Part shown: positions 25,741-38,300 of the stretch, one piece after another
Numbering within the stretch: position 1 is the first letter of the stretch
Layout of the letters: the number at the start of each line of letters is the position of its first letter
From: Rhizophagus clarus
Taxonomy: Eukaryota > Glomeromycota > Glomeromycetes > Glomerales > Glomeraceae
Direction: 5' to 3'
NCBI GenBank assembly: GCA_015698045.1
Contig: BLAL01000050.1
Location: 310,001-374,000, forward strand
DNA: 64,000 bases
Notes under the pieces: generated by a model
The model's database searches: none
What the model was told of the DNA's origin: nothing
The model's input: only the letters and a program-made list of their open reading frames with translations
Translations under genes and position numbers: made by a program

Positions 25741-25986
25741 GCCTTTCTTTTCTTTCTTTTTTTCATATTTAAGAATCCTGCCATCCTGATATATGTGCTC
25801 TATTTTTCGGAGGTGATAATCTCAAGGATCTTAAGTCTAAAATGATCGAAGACTTAATAAAAAAAACAATGATATCACACAAAATTTTGTTCATATAGTA
25901 AAAAAAAAAACGAGTATGTATAAACTTATTAATAATAGTTTAAATTTTTAAATTTTTAATAAACTAATGGAATTTTAAATTTTTAG

Positions 25987-26704
25987 TTATGGGTTTATTT
26001 ATTTTGATGATGGACAAAAAAAAGAAGATTTCTACAAAAATGTAAAAGAAAAAAAATTTTTAATTGAAAAAGAGAAAAATATTGTTGTTCTATTTCAATC
26101 TATCATTAGAAAAACAGACCCTCGTAGTGAATCTCTTTGTAATGAACACTATAATAAACCTGTAAATTGATAATTTTTTAAGAAATATTAAAGTAACATA
26201 AGTTATTATTATTAAAGTATTTATTAACTTATAGGGTTCTACTTGGCGGCCATGTTATGATCTATATGATAATGGGTAATGTTCTCGTTTTAATATATAA
26301 ACTATAAGATTTACTGATATTTACTTTTAATATTCATTATGTAGAACCCATTTCATTGTTATTATTTGTTTGCCTTCTATTACGAATAAAGGTGAAATCA
26401 AACTCTTCACAGAATATGAAGAAAACTTGATAATTTCCAAATAGTATAAAGAATTAAATATTGGAGGAAACATTTTAAAAAAATCCATACTGGTCAGCAA
26501 TTTTGAACATATTATAACACTACCATCAAAGTAAGTTATTAAATTAATATATTATACATTTATTATTATGCTAACTTTTATTGATATGATAGAATTGACT
26601 TTACTAGTAAAATAAAAATAGAAAAATTAGAAAATTCAAATATGTTTAAATTTGTAATAAAAAAATTACAAGAAAATAAAAGAAGAAGGCTTGATGTTGA
26701 ATAA
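25987..26704 (+). pseudogene. HSP20-like (alpha-crystallin domain) protein, exons 25987-26704
   Basis: Four exons join in phase: 25987-26161, 26235-26275, 26345-26529 and 26593-26704, each with GT-AG borders. The product reads YFDDGQKKEDF, then STWRPCYDLYDNGTHFIVII, then CLPS, FTEYEENLIIS, VSNFEHIITLPSKIDFTSK, KIEKLENSNMF and a basic end RRRLDVE. W-R-P-x-x-D-L-Y, F-x-V-x-x-x-LP, F-E-x-I-x-LP and the late short strand are the order seen in small heat-shock proteins, so a divergent alpha-crystallin fold is my reading. One in-frame TAG follows LIISK; CAG is the simplest ancestor. An upstream exon around 25790-25865 (FGGDNLKDLKSKMIEDL) probably belongs to it. It lies inside the Plavaka-type insertion. 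Confidence 0.5.
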
Positions 26705-27202
26705 TTATTATTTGGTCCTGAATAAATATTTTGTAAATATGTTATGTAAATATTGGTACGAATTAAGAAAAAATTTTTTACTTTGAATCTTTAAAATTTT
26801 ATCATTGCAAAATCACAAAATACAAATATTCTAAATTGCCATAATTTCAAAATTTCATAATCCTGATACTTCATAAGCCTGAAAGGCAAAATCCTGAAAT
26901 GCAAAATCCCAAAATTTATAAATACAAAGACTTATTATTATTTATTATTAGTTAAAAGAGAAAAAACAATAATAATATTTATGATATTCATTTTTACTTT
27001 AATTAATTGCATTTTGGGATTTGGGTTTTATTTTATTTCTACTTTTAAAAGACCATAAAATAAAATTTATACATATATAAATCACAAAATTTATAATAAG
27101 TTTAAGGTACTGTTATTGTTCTAATCTAAAAGAATAATATTGAAACTGGTTTATCTATCCAGTCTTCTAACCTTGAATAAACGTTATACAATTCTTATTA
27201 AC

Positions 27203-28985
27203 TTATTCATCATCTTCTTCAATAAATTCATTTAAACTGTCACCAACCCCATCAAAATATGATTTTATAATGTTAAGTTTTGCCAATTTTATTTCATTTT
27301 TGCCCTGTTCATGCATTATTGAACCTTTTTCATAGTCAACCATATTACCTATTTTTACCAAGTTGATCCAAATGTCAAAATTTGATGCCGATTTCATAGC
27401 ACTTTTAAAAAAACTTGAACTCAATTCTTCAAAAGAATCAATTAAGCGTTAATCTTCATCAGTTAATAATAATAATCTATATATTCTTGGTGCTTTTTGC
27501 AATATCAAACTCATGTTTGAAGATGAAATATGTAAAAAGTATCAAATGACAAGTGTCTTAGCTTGAGTCCTCGTATTTTCATCTTGACTTTTACTTAAAT
27601 TTGATGAACAGAAAGCCTGAAGTCTAATATATGCTTTATATAATTCAACATAAAAACGTAATTCTTTTCTTCTTAACATTTCTTTGTTGATTTGTTTGTT
27701 CATTTCTCTATTCACAGACTGAAAAATATTTTCAGCCAATTTTGTTGCAACGTTCTTAAAATTATCAGTAAAATTGTTAATTGAATAATTTGCCTTTTCT
27801 TGGACTTTAATTGACACTTTGCTAACAACTATTGATGTTGTATTTTCATTAGTTCTGTAAAATTGATCCACATTTTGAGCACCCTTAAAAAACTGAAATT
27901 CAGTCCTCTTTTGATAAGTGATTTTTAAGTGGTCAATTAAAGCTTTACGGTAGTTTTCTTTTTTTGAAAAAACTGCCTTATCACTCATGAGAGGATTTTG
28001 GGGACGATGTTTAAAATATTTTAATAAAATATTCAAATCTTTTGCTAAATTAATAGCGCTTGCATCAATTTCCTTAATAGTTGTTTTTTACTGTATCTGG
28101 CATCATAAACAAAATTTCCATCTCCTTCTGATGAGTTAATATAATTATAATATGCAATACTATCAATTTCACAAGTTTTAGCACGATTATGCAATATTAG
28201 GGTGCCTTCAGGATCAGATATTAATATTGTATCATTGGAAATATTGAAAGCGACATTTAGAATGTCATGTTCTTTTATATTTACCAAAGAATGAAATAAT
28301 AAATCGATCACCCTACTACCAATTTTATTAATCGCTCGTTCTATTAGACTTTGATCTTTAGAGTTGTTAAAATATAAAAATTTAAATTTATTAACATAAT
28401 GAATTATTATTAATATAATGAATTCTACTCAACATATAAGTTATATTTACCCTGATTTTCCTTAAGTGGCTTATTTTTAACATTAATATCTATGAAGAAA
28501 ATTAAAAAATAAATTTTACTTTGAATTATGTGATATAATAATACAATTTAACCTGAGCTTTTATTTTACATGATAGTGCTTTTTCTTTTAACGACTTAAT
28601 TCTTTTCAGTGAATTTTTATTGTGTTGAGAAGACGAATCTGTTGAAGTAGATTGTAGAGCTGCATCTTGAGCTTCATTAGATTTTGGATAGTTTCAATAT
28701 TCTTCATTTTCCCCCTCATCATAATCTTCATTATGATCTATTTTAATATTTTAATAATTTATATTTAATTTTAATAAATAAAAATTTTTTCGCAATAGTA
28801 AAAAGAAATTAGTTAATAATAATATTATAAATCTTACGTCTTTTACCATAAGCTGGAATGAGAACTTTGATCATAGGAATTTCGTGATCTATAAAATAAT
28901 ATTTTTAATTTTTAAATTTAATAAACCAAAATTCTTCACATGTTAGTGAAAAGCAACATACCATTATTTTAAGACATTATTAAAA
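27203..28985 (-). pseudogene. Unrecognised multi-exon protein inside the Plavaka-type insertion
   Basis: A chain of exons on the minus strand can be followed: ATGTCT-TAA-AATAAT at 28985, DHEIPMIKVLIPAYGKR, DHNEDYDEGENEEY-TGA-NYPKS with a Lys-rich end, DINVKNKPLKENQ, then from about 28340 DQSLIERAINKIGSRVIDLL and VAFNISNDTILISDPEGTL. A frameshift near 28075 leads into KEIDASAINLAKDLNILLKY, and the frame continues to 27542. After TGA 27542-27544 it runs on in the same frame, through one more TAA, to SSSFFKSAMKSASNFDIWIN and an acidic end at 27203. I do not recognise the fold. The long middle part is helical and charged. It is probably element cargo or a helper gene. Confidence 0.45.
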
Positions 28986-29460
28986 TTTCGATTAATAAAG
29001 CTAATGGTTAAAGAATTCAGTAAGAAAAGAGAAGGAAAATAAGAAAAAAAAAGAAATTTTTTGGATTTTACATCTCGTTAAATAAATTAAAAAATGAAAT
29101 GACATTATTACATCTCGTTAAAATGATATCGTTAAATCTCACATGATAACAGATTTCATGTGATATAATAATCGATATCAAGATATATTTTTTTTTGGCC
29201 AATAATTTAATTGATAAATTATATTATTGATAAATTAATATTGAGAGTTTTATGTATCTGATAAGAATATTTTAAGATATCATAAAATATACAATTTAAA
29301 AATTAAGTATATTTTTCATATAATTTAACATTATTTATTATTTAAATCTCTATTTTAAATAAATCGTTTGTACAATTTTTAGTATGTTTTAAGAATATTT
29401 TTACTATATAAGAATATTTTAACCATAAAATCTGTGCATTTTAAGTATGTAGACTTTTTA

Positions 29461-30600
29461 TAGGGTATAAGGATATAATAATAAATATTTATTAAGAAAT
29501 AAAGTAACTTCTGGATGATTTATTAAAATCAATTTGTCTGTTTTTTCTTGATTTTCAGTAAGATTATATTGGTTATTTTTAAAATAATAAATAAAATCAT
29601 TGTATCTACTATTATCATATTTAACAAAATCAATTCCATTAATTAATGCATATTCTCTTTCACAAAGCCTAAAATATATTGTATTGATAAAGAATATCCT
29701 TCTCAATAATCTATCAGATATAGTACCATCTAATAATTTATGATTTAATATTTGGATAATTTTATTAACTTCTAGCAAATCTACTCCTTTAGTTTTACTT
29801 TTCTAATTTTTAGACAAATATCTAATTTTTTTATTAATAACTTCTTTTATAGCTTTAAAATGAGAATTATTATATATATCAATATTTTTAATTCTTGATT
29901 TTTCTTGAAGAAAATAGTTAATAACTACAAGAGATGTTCTAATAGAATTAACAAAATAATTAGTACCATCTTTCTTTTTCATATTAACAAAAAAAAGAGC
30001 ATAATTATTCAATTAAATCTTATTTAGATTCCACTTTCTGAATCTTTCCTATATATAACTGTTCTTCTCAAAACTTCTCTAGCAAGTTTACCTAAATATC
30101 TGTCACCTTAATTGTATTTTTTACTTTTGAAAATTCATGATAAAAGTCAATCTTGTTTTTTACTAGAGTAGTGATCTCTTCTAGTTTTTTCTAAAAAAAG
30201 TAATACAAAATGTTATTATAAAAAAAGAAAAATAAAATAATATTAATAAATGAATAATGCTTTATTTTTTGAACTTAATCATGACAATTTATTTGAATAT
30301 AAGTAAAAAAAAAATAAATAAAGAAAAAAAGAGAAAATGGTTTAAAAAAGATTAAAAAAACGTGTCATGTTAAACTGGAAAAAATTTAATATCATATTTA
30401 TAAGCAGAAATGAAAGAAAGAAAGAAAATAGTTTAAAAAAGGCTAAAAAGACGTATCATGTATTCATTAAACCTAATATAGTATGATTATCAGTGGCTGC
30501 AAAATAACATAGTTATTTAATAGGGTATTAAAATATCATCTGAACTGCTTTACAATTTGGTAATATTCTAATCTTCCTATCAAATAATTAATACATATTG
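29461..30600 (-). pseudogene. 5' part of second Crypton-like recombinase, cut by the insertion
   Basis: On the minus strand 30012-29803 reads NMKKKDGTNYFVNSIRTSL and FLQEKSRIKNIDIYNNS, and 29778-29461 reads VNKIIQILNHKLLDGTISD, LLRRIFFINTIYFRL and FVKYDNSRYNDFIY, closely matching the + copy at 16.8-17.3 kb. The upstream flank to about 30600 also matches 16170-16820 in inverse orientation. The frame ends at 29461, where the larger insertion begins; its continuation is at 18546-18480. Stops and frameshifts show decay independent of the insertion. Confidence 0.7.
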
Positions 30601-32785
30601 GCAGATATAACAAAAACCTCTCTTTTTTCAAATGGTAAACTTCACCAATTTTTAATAAATAATAGTCTGAACTTCTTTAAAGTTATTAAAGAAACTTCTG
30701 AAATACAAAACTAAAATTGATTGGTTATTTTTCAATATAAAATATAGTTTCTATAAGGATAAATAACCTTTAAACTAAAATAAACAAAGTATCTCTTAGT
30801 ACAGATACTATTCCATTTCTAATTTTGACTTTAAAAAATGTTCTTTTATTCAAATTAATAATGCAAACAATAATATTCTCAAGTCTAATAAGATCACTAG
30901 TTCTAATTTTATTCCTTTAGGATATAATGATCAGAACAAAAAACAAACAAAGAACACAAATTTTAGGTTTTTTACTAAAAAGTACTTTTACAATCAAAAG
31001 TCTCAGTCTAATAAATCTGATATAAATAGTATTATAGCAAATCTAAAAATATTGAATTAGTAAATTTATTGATTAATTAACTTAGGAATTTTTTTTAGAT
31101 TTAATTATATTTTTTGTTTTATTTATAATTTATTTTTAAAATATTTTTTTTTCTTTTTCATTTCTTTTATTTCTTTTAAATCTATTTCTAAACTTTCTAC
31201 TATACTGTTGAGAGTAGATCAAAGTAATTAGTTATAGAATATATTTGAATAATAGGTAGACTCAAGCTTCTTATTACTTATATAAATTGTATTACTTTAT
31301 AATCTTTCATTTCATAATAAAATTTTTGAGCATATTCTTTAATTTTAAAAAAAAAAGTCATATAATTGATTATATTATAAATTCTTTATATCATAATATA
31401 TATAAAGTTAAAATTAAATCCTAAAAGTCAAAATATTTCAATTTGGAAAGGTCAAAAATCAAAATTAAAGTCAAAATAATTGAAATTATGTTATAGTTAT
31501 ATGATTTTTATAATTATAATTTAATATTAAATTATATTGATGTTAAAGATATATAACACATATCATTAGAATTTTTTTAATAAGCTGAATTTAATCATGT
31601 TAAGATCATAAAAATTGGATTACTAGATGCAGAGATCATTAACTTTGAATTTTAATATTATTTTTTTTTTATTTTTTTATTTTTATTTAAACAAGAGAAT
31701 CTATAATTACAAATAACTGAAAGAAACTAGTAAAATAAATTTAATACATTATACAAAAATGTGAGCATCGATAGTCGGTTATACTAATGCTAGTTAAGAG
31801 TAACTAAACTAAAAAATAATCATAAATATCTCATGAATTTTAATATTATTGTTTATTATAAGATTATTTAATATTAAATTTTAAATGTAAATAACTTTAT
31901 TAATATTAATACTACAAATATCATTAGAATTCTCCTGATAAGCTAAATCTAACCATATAAAGATCATAAAAATCAAATTACTGAATGCAAAAATTGTTAA
32001 CTTTAAAATTAATATTATTGTTTATTATAAAATTCATATAATTATAATATAATTTTAACTATTTTGACTTTTAAAGAGGCTTAGATCAAAATCATTTTGA
32101 TTATTTTGATCATTTCAAAGATTAAAATTAACCAATTTCAGTTTTATGTATACATCATAAATTAATTGTCAAATATTTTTTAAATTTTTTCAATAATATT
32201 AATTAAACATAAAAACTTATTTAATTTTTTTTAACTATTCTATTGGTTATTTTTATTTATTATATATTCTAAATTTTAATAGTAAAATTTTGATTAATAG
32301 TAAAATTTACTAAATTTTTTTTAAAACTTTTGTAAAATACTGTTTACAAGCTAAAAATTTATTAATAAGTTTTTCTTATTTTATTTTAAATTTTTAAAAA
32401 TATAAAAAATTATTATATAATTTTTCTTTTAATTTTTTTTTTTAAATTTAATTTTATATAAAACTGAAATACAATAAAAATAATAGATTTTTAAATAGTT
32501 TTTTTTTATAATTAATACTAGGATTGGATTAAAATCCTGAAAATTTTATATAAAAATTACTAGTAAAATAGGTAAAGTTATTATAAAAAATCAAAAATTA
32601 TTATTGAATAAGATAAATAATATTGTTATAAATATAATTAAGTTTTTTTATTAAATTAAATAAGAAACAAATTATTATTATATAAAATGAGTAATGATTT
32701 TATAATTCATTTTTAAATTATTATTATAATGAATAATAATTATATATATTTTTAAGAAGATATTATATTGGTAAATAATTAGACC
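30601..32785. other. AT-rich gene-free stretch
   Basis: I see no supported coding frame or element. There is weak internal duplication around 31480-31650 and 31840-32060 (both include atcattagaat, aagatcataaaaat and aaaattaatattattgtttattata-like words), suggesting an old tandem duplication of a non-coding repeat. Confidence 0.4.
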
Positions 32786-33125
32786 CAGTGATAGCAAATG
32801 ATTAGGTCATTTGTCCATTTTAAGATGACCCCTGAATGACCTTTCAATGATCTAGTCATTAGAGTCATTTGTTATTTGAGTCATTTAAAATTAATGCTTT
32901 ATAATTTAGGCCAGATTTATGATTCCGACTAGAATTATGAATTTATAGTATCACATGAAAATTTTTATCTATAAAATATTGAAATTGTATGAATAGTTTT
33001 GGTCAGAATTATGACGTAATTTTTAAATGACTAGGTCATTTGTCATTTAACGTTAAAATGACCCAAATGACACGTGACCAGTCATTTGGGTCATTTGAGG
33101 TCATTTGGGTCACTGGCCAACACTG
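32786..33125. mobile_element. hAT-type MITE, copy 1 (340 bp)
   Basis: The ends are CAGTGATAGCAAATGA and, in complement, CAGTGTTGGCCAGTGACCC. The body is full of ggtcattt / aaatgacc words. It matches the copy at 38498-38829 over its whole length in inverse orientation with scattered point differences. CAGTG termini are typical of hAT elements. No 8-bp target duplication is visible here (attagacc against aatttata), so this copy is older or its flank has been rearranged. Confidence 0.8.
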
Positions 33126-33439
33126 AATTTATATAGACTAGTTTTATAACTGGGAGTACTCATAGTAAGTTAGAAATGATTATATTTTGTAATCCTATCT
33201 TTACTTAATAAATGATGGTATGACTTCAATACTTTAAAAAAAAAATAAATAAAGAGATATTATATAATTATTACATAATTAACAAAAATAATAAAAAAAA
33301 ATTAATTTTTATTTTTAAAAAGTGTAAGCCAAAAATTTTTAAAAAAAATTCTACTTTTTTTAATATATAATATTTTTTAAATAAATCTAATTGTAACAAC
33401 TAGGGTTGGGAAGTGTACTGTACTATACCAGTATAATTG

Positions 33440-33457
33440 GTACAGTATATACTGTAC
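33440..33457. repeat. 18-bp perfect palindrome within a GTAC-rich cluster
   Basis: GTACAGTATATACTGTAC is its own reverse complement. It lies in a cluster of tactgtac / gtacagta words at 33415-33490 that begins ggttgggaagtgtactgtac. It could be the end of an unidentified transposon or a binding site cluster. No matching partner was seen elsewhere in the window. Confidence 0.6.
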
Positions 33458-33589
33458 TGTATTGTATTAAGATTTTTTAGTACAGTATACCTTTTTAGAA
33501 CTTTTTTTCAAATTTGATTTATGCAATTATCTTGAGCCGATTATACCTAAATAATATAATTATATTATTTAGGCATAATCGGCTTAGAT

Positions 33590-33800
33590 TAGGTTATTTA
33601 GTAATAAAATAACCTAACTATAACTAAATAATCTAAATATAACTAAATAATCTAAATATAGCTAAATAATTTAAATATAACTAAACAATCTAAATATAAC
33701 TAAATAATCGACATATTACCAAATCATTCATGAAATAACCTAACTATAACTAAATAATCTAAAGTCAAATAACCTAAATATGATTAAATAATCTAACTAA
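33590..33800. repeat. Minisatellite of ctaaataat / ctaaatata units
   Basis: Units of about 15-19 bp such as taactaaataatctaaata recur many times with drift, ending in a less regular stretch to about 33930. The phrase acatattaccaaat within it reappears at 40921-40934, next to similar taaccaaataatctagg units just ahead of the tyrosine recombinase gene at 40942. The shared repeat suggests both belong to the same mobile unit. Confidence 0.7.
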
Positions 33801-33930
33801 ATAACCTATTTATGACGATTTTGTATGCCTAGCTATTTTTCTTACTATATTTCCTGTCTTTGTAATCGAAATTCCTTCACTAGTTCCTACACATCATTTG
33901 CGATCATGTGATTAAATAACCTAAATATTA

Positions 33931-34959
33931 CCATTACTAAATAATCGAAGTGTATCCATTTTTATTTGGTTCTGTACGCCAGTAATTACTTTCTAGTATA
34001 ATTTATGAAATTGGAGCTCTACGGTTGATTGGTTATTAAATTCTATGGTGGAGGCCCAGCCTGTCTGCAATTGTTTGGATACCTGGTTTTATGTCGAGGT
34101 ACTGACCTCCTGCACCTGATTGGGTGCTGAATTCTATATTGAAGTACTTACCTTTTGCGCCTATTTGATTGCTTTTTTTAGATCCCAAAATGTGGTAAAA
34201 AAATATAGTGTCGGGTGGCGCAGTATATTTGCGATCAGATTTTGACTGGCCTATTTGATTGCTAGAAGTGCACCATTTGCAACTCAACTATTGCCTATTT
34301 GTTGCTGGCATATTGGCAGGATGTTGTAAGCACTTCTGAGGTCCGATCATGGTCTAAAATGGGTTGAGGCAATGAGTATGCTATTTTTATGAGCGTCACT
34401 AGCTTCTGTCACTAGCTTTTTTTTCTAGTGACACAATCCCTTACCCTGAGTACCTTTGGCTGGGATCCACTAGTGTTATGTCGTATCATTTTTGTTTATC
34501 CTTGGTCAAGACAATGAGTATAAAACTAAGAAAAACTTTCCTAATGTATACTATTTGTATGCCATTTGTATGCTATTTTTTGAGTGTCACTAGTGTCATA
34601 AGTTTCATATACTAACCTGTGATGCAACCTGTGACACGTTCATTATGCTTTTTGAGATTATTATTCCTTTCTTGATTACTGTCACTAGTGTCACAAGTAA
34701 AAGAGTAATAAATTCTAGGAAAAAAATCAAAAATTTTCTATGCTATCCTAATGCTATATATGTATCGTGATATAGTATATGTATGATATATATGTGGTGT
34801 ATATATGCTATAAAAAATAAAAAAAAAAGTTAGGATTTGGCCGATTTTTCCAGTGACGCCTATGCCACCTGTGACACTCATCAAGAAAACTTTCTTTTGG
34901 CCTAGAATTCCTAAAGAGCCTATCATCTGTGTCACAAGCTTCTGTCGCAAGTTTTTTTT
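33931..34959. other. No supported gene; gtcac / ctagtgac-rich duplications
   Basis: The minus frame at 34036-34287 is built of two imperfect internal repeats (SNQIG, GKYF and GQYLD stretches) and has no recognisable domain. Two diverged copies of a block can be seen near 34395-34495 and 34930-34985: agcttctgtcactagcttt and agcttctgtcgcaagtttt, each followed by tctagtgaca or tctaatgaca and then gtatcattt. Words of the type gtcactagtgtcac recur between them. The region looks like the decayed flank of the downstream element. Confidence 0.4.
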
Positions 34960-35241
34960 CTAATGACAAGTTGTATCATTTTCGTTTACTTCTAAATTAC
35001 CTACCAGTATCTCCGCCAAAGCTAAGTCTACCATCTTTTTCTGATGGTATTGTTCCCTTTTACGGTGCTTTCTAGCATGATCATTACAATATCTATATCT
35101 GGAATAAGATAATTTTCTACATTCTTTGCAAAATACCTGAGAAGGAGAATTGCGATGAATAAAACATCCTTCCAGATGGTAGCATCCTCAATTGCAAATC
35201 TTACCACTCCTGTGGATATAAGTACATTGATAAAATACCAT
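34960..35241 (-). pseudogene. Small Cys/His-rich (zinc-binding) protein, one in-frame TGA
   Basis: ATG at 35241 (minus) begins MVFYQCTYIHRSGKICN, then TGA at 35190-35188, then GCYHLEGCFIHRN, VFCKECRKLSYSRYRYC, NDHARKHRKREQYHQKK and the end LEVNENDTTCH at TAG 34960. That makes about 93 codons with nine Cys and several His in CxxC, CxxxC and CxxH arrangements, and a strongly basic helix, so a small DNA- or RNA-binding zinc protein is likely. It was too interrupted to be obvious as an open frame. It is divergent from the primase-helicase gene and shares a 124-bp intergenic region with it, which suggests it belongs to the same mobile unit. Confidence 0.5.
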
Positions 35242-35365
35242 TTTAATAACTATGGATTGTTGATTTATGTATCAATCTATATAGTTCGGAATTAATTTTC
35301 ATTTTAAACTTTTTTCTCCCGGAGTATATAGTTTCTCTCGAACTGTATATTTGCGATATAATATC
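35242..35365. promoter_or_regulatory. Probable bidirectional promoter
   Basis: The gap between the divergent Cys-rich gene and primase-helicase gene contains CTATATAG at 35278-35285, about 37 bases ahead of the minus ATG, and TATATAG at 35325-35331, about 35 bases ahead of the plus ATG. Two TATA-like boxes at symmetric distances fit divergent core promoters. There is no experimental support in the sequence. Confidence 0.4.
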
Positions 35366-38300
35366 ATGACCAAACAATCCTCGCTTTCAGAGTTCTTTGA
35401 CGCTTCTACCCCGTACTATCAAGGATACAAAGCCTCCGATATAGGTGCATCTCTATATAAAATTCAAAATGATAGTGTTAAACCAAAGCATTTCCTTGGT
35501 GCAGACAATGCGGATGAAATAGAAGCCATACTAACAGAGCGTGAGGGCCACTCCTTACACGAATTTATTGATGGAGATGAGCCACTCCATCCTGTTATAG
35601 ACTTTGATTTGCCAATAGAAACATTAAATGCTATAACTCCTAAGCTTTCAGACAGTCAGGCAAAAAATTCACTTTGTTGTGCCTTTAGAGATACTTGCCT
35701 AGAGGTGTTCCCAAAATGGGATAAAAAAACTATGACCATTGCCGAAAGTAGTGATACAAAAAAAATATCTCTCCATATCTCTACTACTGGTATGAGACTT
35801 CCAAATATTGCTCAGGTCGCTATGTTCACCGAGCTTGTTCGTAAAAAACTTCTGACAGCTCTACAAGGAAATAACATTATCGATAACATAGCAAACAAAT
35901 GTTCGTTCTCCTTGCAGATGCTTGGATCATTCAAATACAATGAAAAAACTGGAGAACATATTCGTGTGAAAAAAGCTATTCGTCCCAAAGATGGATCTGT
36001 CTTTGACTTTATGATTCGCCCACCTAATGATGAATCAGAAGTCGTTAAAAGTTCTCTTTTAGATATTCTGAAAGCAGAAATGGAGGGATGTCCTAACACA
36101 AATAATGTCACTACTGATGCTGAATTCGAACTAGTAGAGACATTACTTCAAGAAGCTAGCATCGAAGAGTATAATCTCTCATATCCATCTGATAATTTTC
36201 CTGACAAGTTTCCACTATCGTGCATCTCTCCATCACACTGCCCATTATGTGATCAGAAATATACCAGTGATAATGCATATATCAGACAAAATAAAAAATC
36301 TTATAGCTTTTTCTGTTACTGTGACAATTAAGATAAATAGCTTGGGACAAGAAATCCTTCATTAAAACTTACTATTAATGAAATAGCTTTAGATAGAGAG
36401 AAAAAGCTTCCAAGCCCTACAAAATTAGACCAATCCAGAATTTCTGATCCAAATGATCATTTCGTATGGGGAGATTTAATTGATATGTGTACATCTGGGC
36501 GAAAATTTTCTCGTAGTAAGGTTTATGAAGCAATTCAGGCAACGGTCGCCTGTATTCAAACAACATCAAGATTATGGGTACTCAAAATAGAGGATACGAA
36601 TGGTGGTCTTTATTTTGATATGGTACCAAAACTAGATCTTGCCAAGTATGAAGTTAACTTGATTGAACTAGGTGGGGAGGGGGTGAAGTTAATTAATTTA
36701 ATAGATCAGGCGGTTACTAAAGGTCTAATCCTTTACCACAATATTAATTTTCTACCATATTCACTGAATAGTCCAATTCCCAATACAAAGTTCTTTAACC
36801 TTTTCATAGGATTTTTGGCTAAGCCAGCGGTAGAAATTAATCCCGAAATTATGGTTCCTATTCTCTGACATATGAAGAATATAATCAGTAATGAAAATGT
36901 GGAGCTTCACGAATATCTTTGGAATTGGTGAGCATATTTAGTGCAGAAGCCAGAAAAAAAGCCTCAGTTAATCTTAGTCTTAAAGTCTACATTATAGCAG
37001 TGTGGGAAAAATATTATCACTGATTTTATTGGTGACAAAGTCCTAGGAGAACATCTCCATTATGTTACATCAGATTTAGAAAAAATTCTTGGGCGATTTA
37101 ATAGTGCTATTCAAGCTCGAAAACTTATTGTTATGAACGAGACTGGAATGTCTAGTGGAGAATGGCATAAATTTAACAGACATCTTAAATCCCTTATAAC
37201 GGAAGGAATGGTGTCTATAGAGCGTAAGGGTATTGAAACAAAGCGAATTAGAGATTTCACTGGATTTATGGTTACAAGCAACCAGGATGCTCCGCTCAAA
37301 ATAGATATAGGGGATTCTCGTGTAGTCTGTTTTGATGTGTCTTCACGGTGTAGAGGAAATAAAGCATATTTTAAGAGACTAGAAAAAGTTCTTGACTATC
37401 TCGATGCATCAGGAGTAGTCATGAAATATCTTCTTAGTCGCGACCTCTCAGACTTTGAACCACAAGAAATTCCTGTAACTAAAATGAAGATAAAAACAAT
37501 GCGAGACCAATTACCTAATCCCATCTGATTTATAATTGACTATATTTCTTCATAGTATGGGGTTAAAATAGCCAGTCCAAATCGTACATTATTATATCAG
37601 AAGTATCTTGAATGGTGTGGAGAGAATGGTGAAAAGCCATTTTCTAATAACATTACCAGAAAGAAATTTTCAGATATTGGTATTGAGAGCAAACAAGCGC
37701 GAACAGGTAGCGGAAAAAGGGAATGGCAATTATACTTGACTGCTTCAAGATTGTAGCCAAGCTCCGTGAATCTGGTCTGGATGATATCGAAGAGTTCTCT
37801 GACACACTTCAAGATGACATACCCACAAACAAGGGATCCCAGAATGAGACTACAGACATACCCATATTCAATGTGCCAGAAACGGTCCTAGAGGGACCAA
37901 CTATTTACCAGAATATAATCCCGTTTCAGCCAAAAAAGAACACGCCTCCACCTAATACCAGTAAAGATAAGAAGGCCAGTAATCAGGACGATTTGATTCA
38001 GGCACTTTTCGACTATATGGCAGAAGATACATGTGCTCTGGTCGCCCCAACATCTGGTACATCTGAGACTTCTAAAAGACCTGAACCAGTAATCGATAAA
38101 CCAGAGACTTGTAAGTCACCCAAGCCTATTAAATCTAGTAACGAAGTATCATCTGCCATTCTTCTGAATAGAGCCCAACGAGAACAACGTCTCAGAAAGT
38201 GGGCCACCGATTATGGCGAAGATCCAGACGTATTCGTGACCATCACAGAAAAAGATATCAGACTATCTCATGAATATCGAGACAGAATGATGTCAGATGC

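Larger units (their letters stand above)
18547..29460 (-). mobile_element. ~10.9-kb Plavaka-type (CACTA-like) insertion splitting a recombinase gene
   Basis: The borders are set by where the second recombinase copy is interrupted: GGATCTGCACC at 18532-18542, and ATAAGGATATAAT resuming at about 29466. The ends are imperfect inverted repeats, left CCTAGTAAGAAAAATCGTAT and right (complement) CCCTATAAAAAGTCTACATA. Subterminal words related to agtatattttaag / aaatatactgaa recur at both ends (18555-18660 and 29270-29440). A short AT target duplication is possible but ambiguous. Inside are a Plavaka-like transposase, a small companion gene, an HSP20-like gene and an unrecognised gene. The first 2.1 kb (18547-20673) and the last 0.45 kb hold no other gene I can support. 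Confidence 0.65.

Noticed and set aside
34036..34287. 83-residue minus frame with SNQIG repeats
   Set aside because: Internal duplication of non-coding sequence explains it; no recognisable domain or start context.
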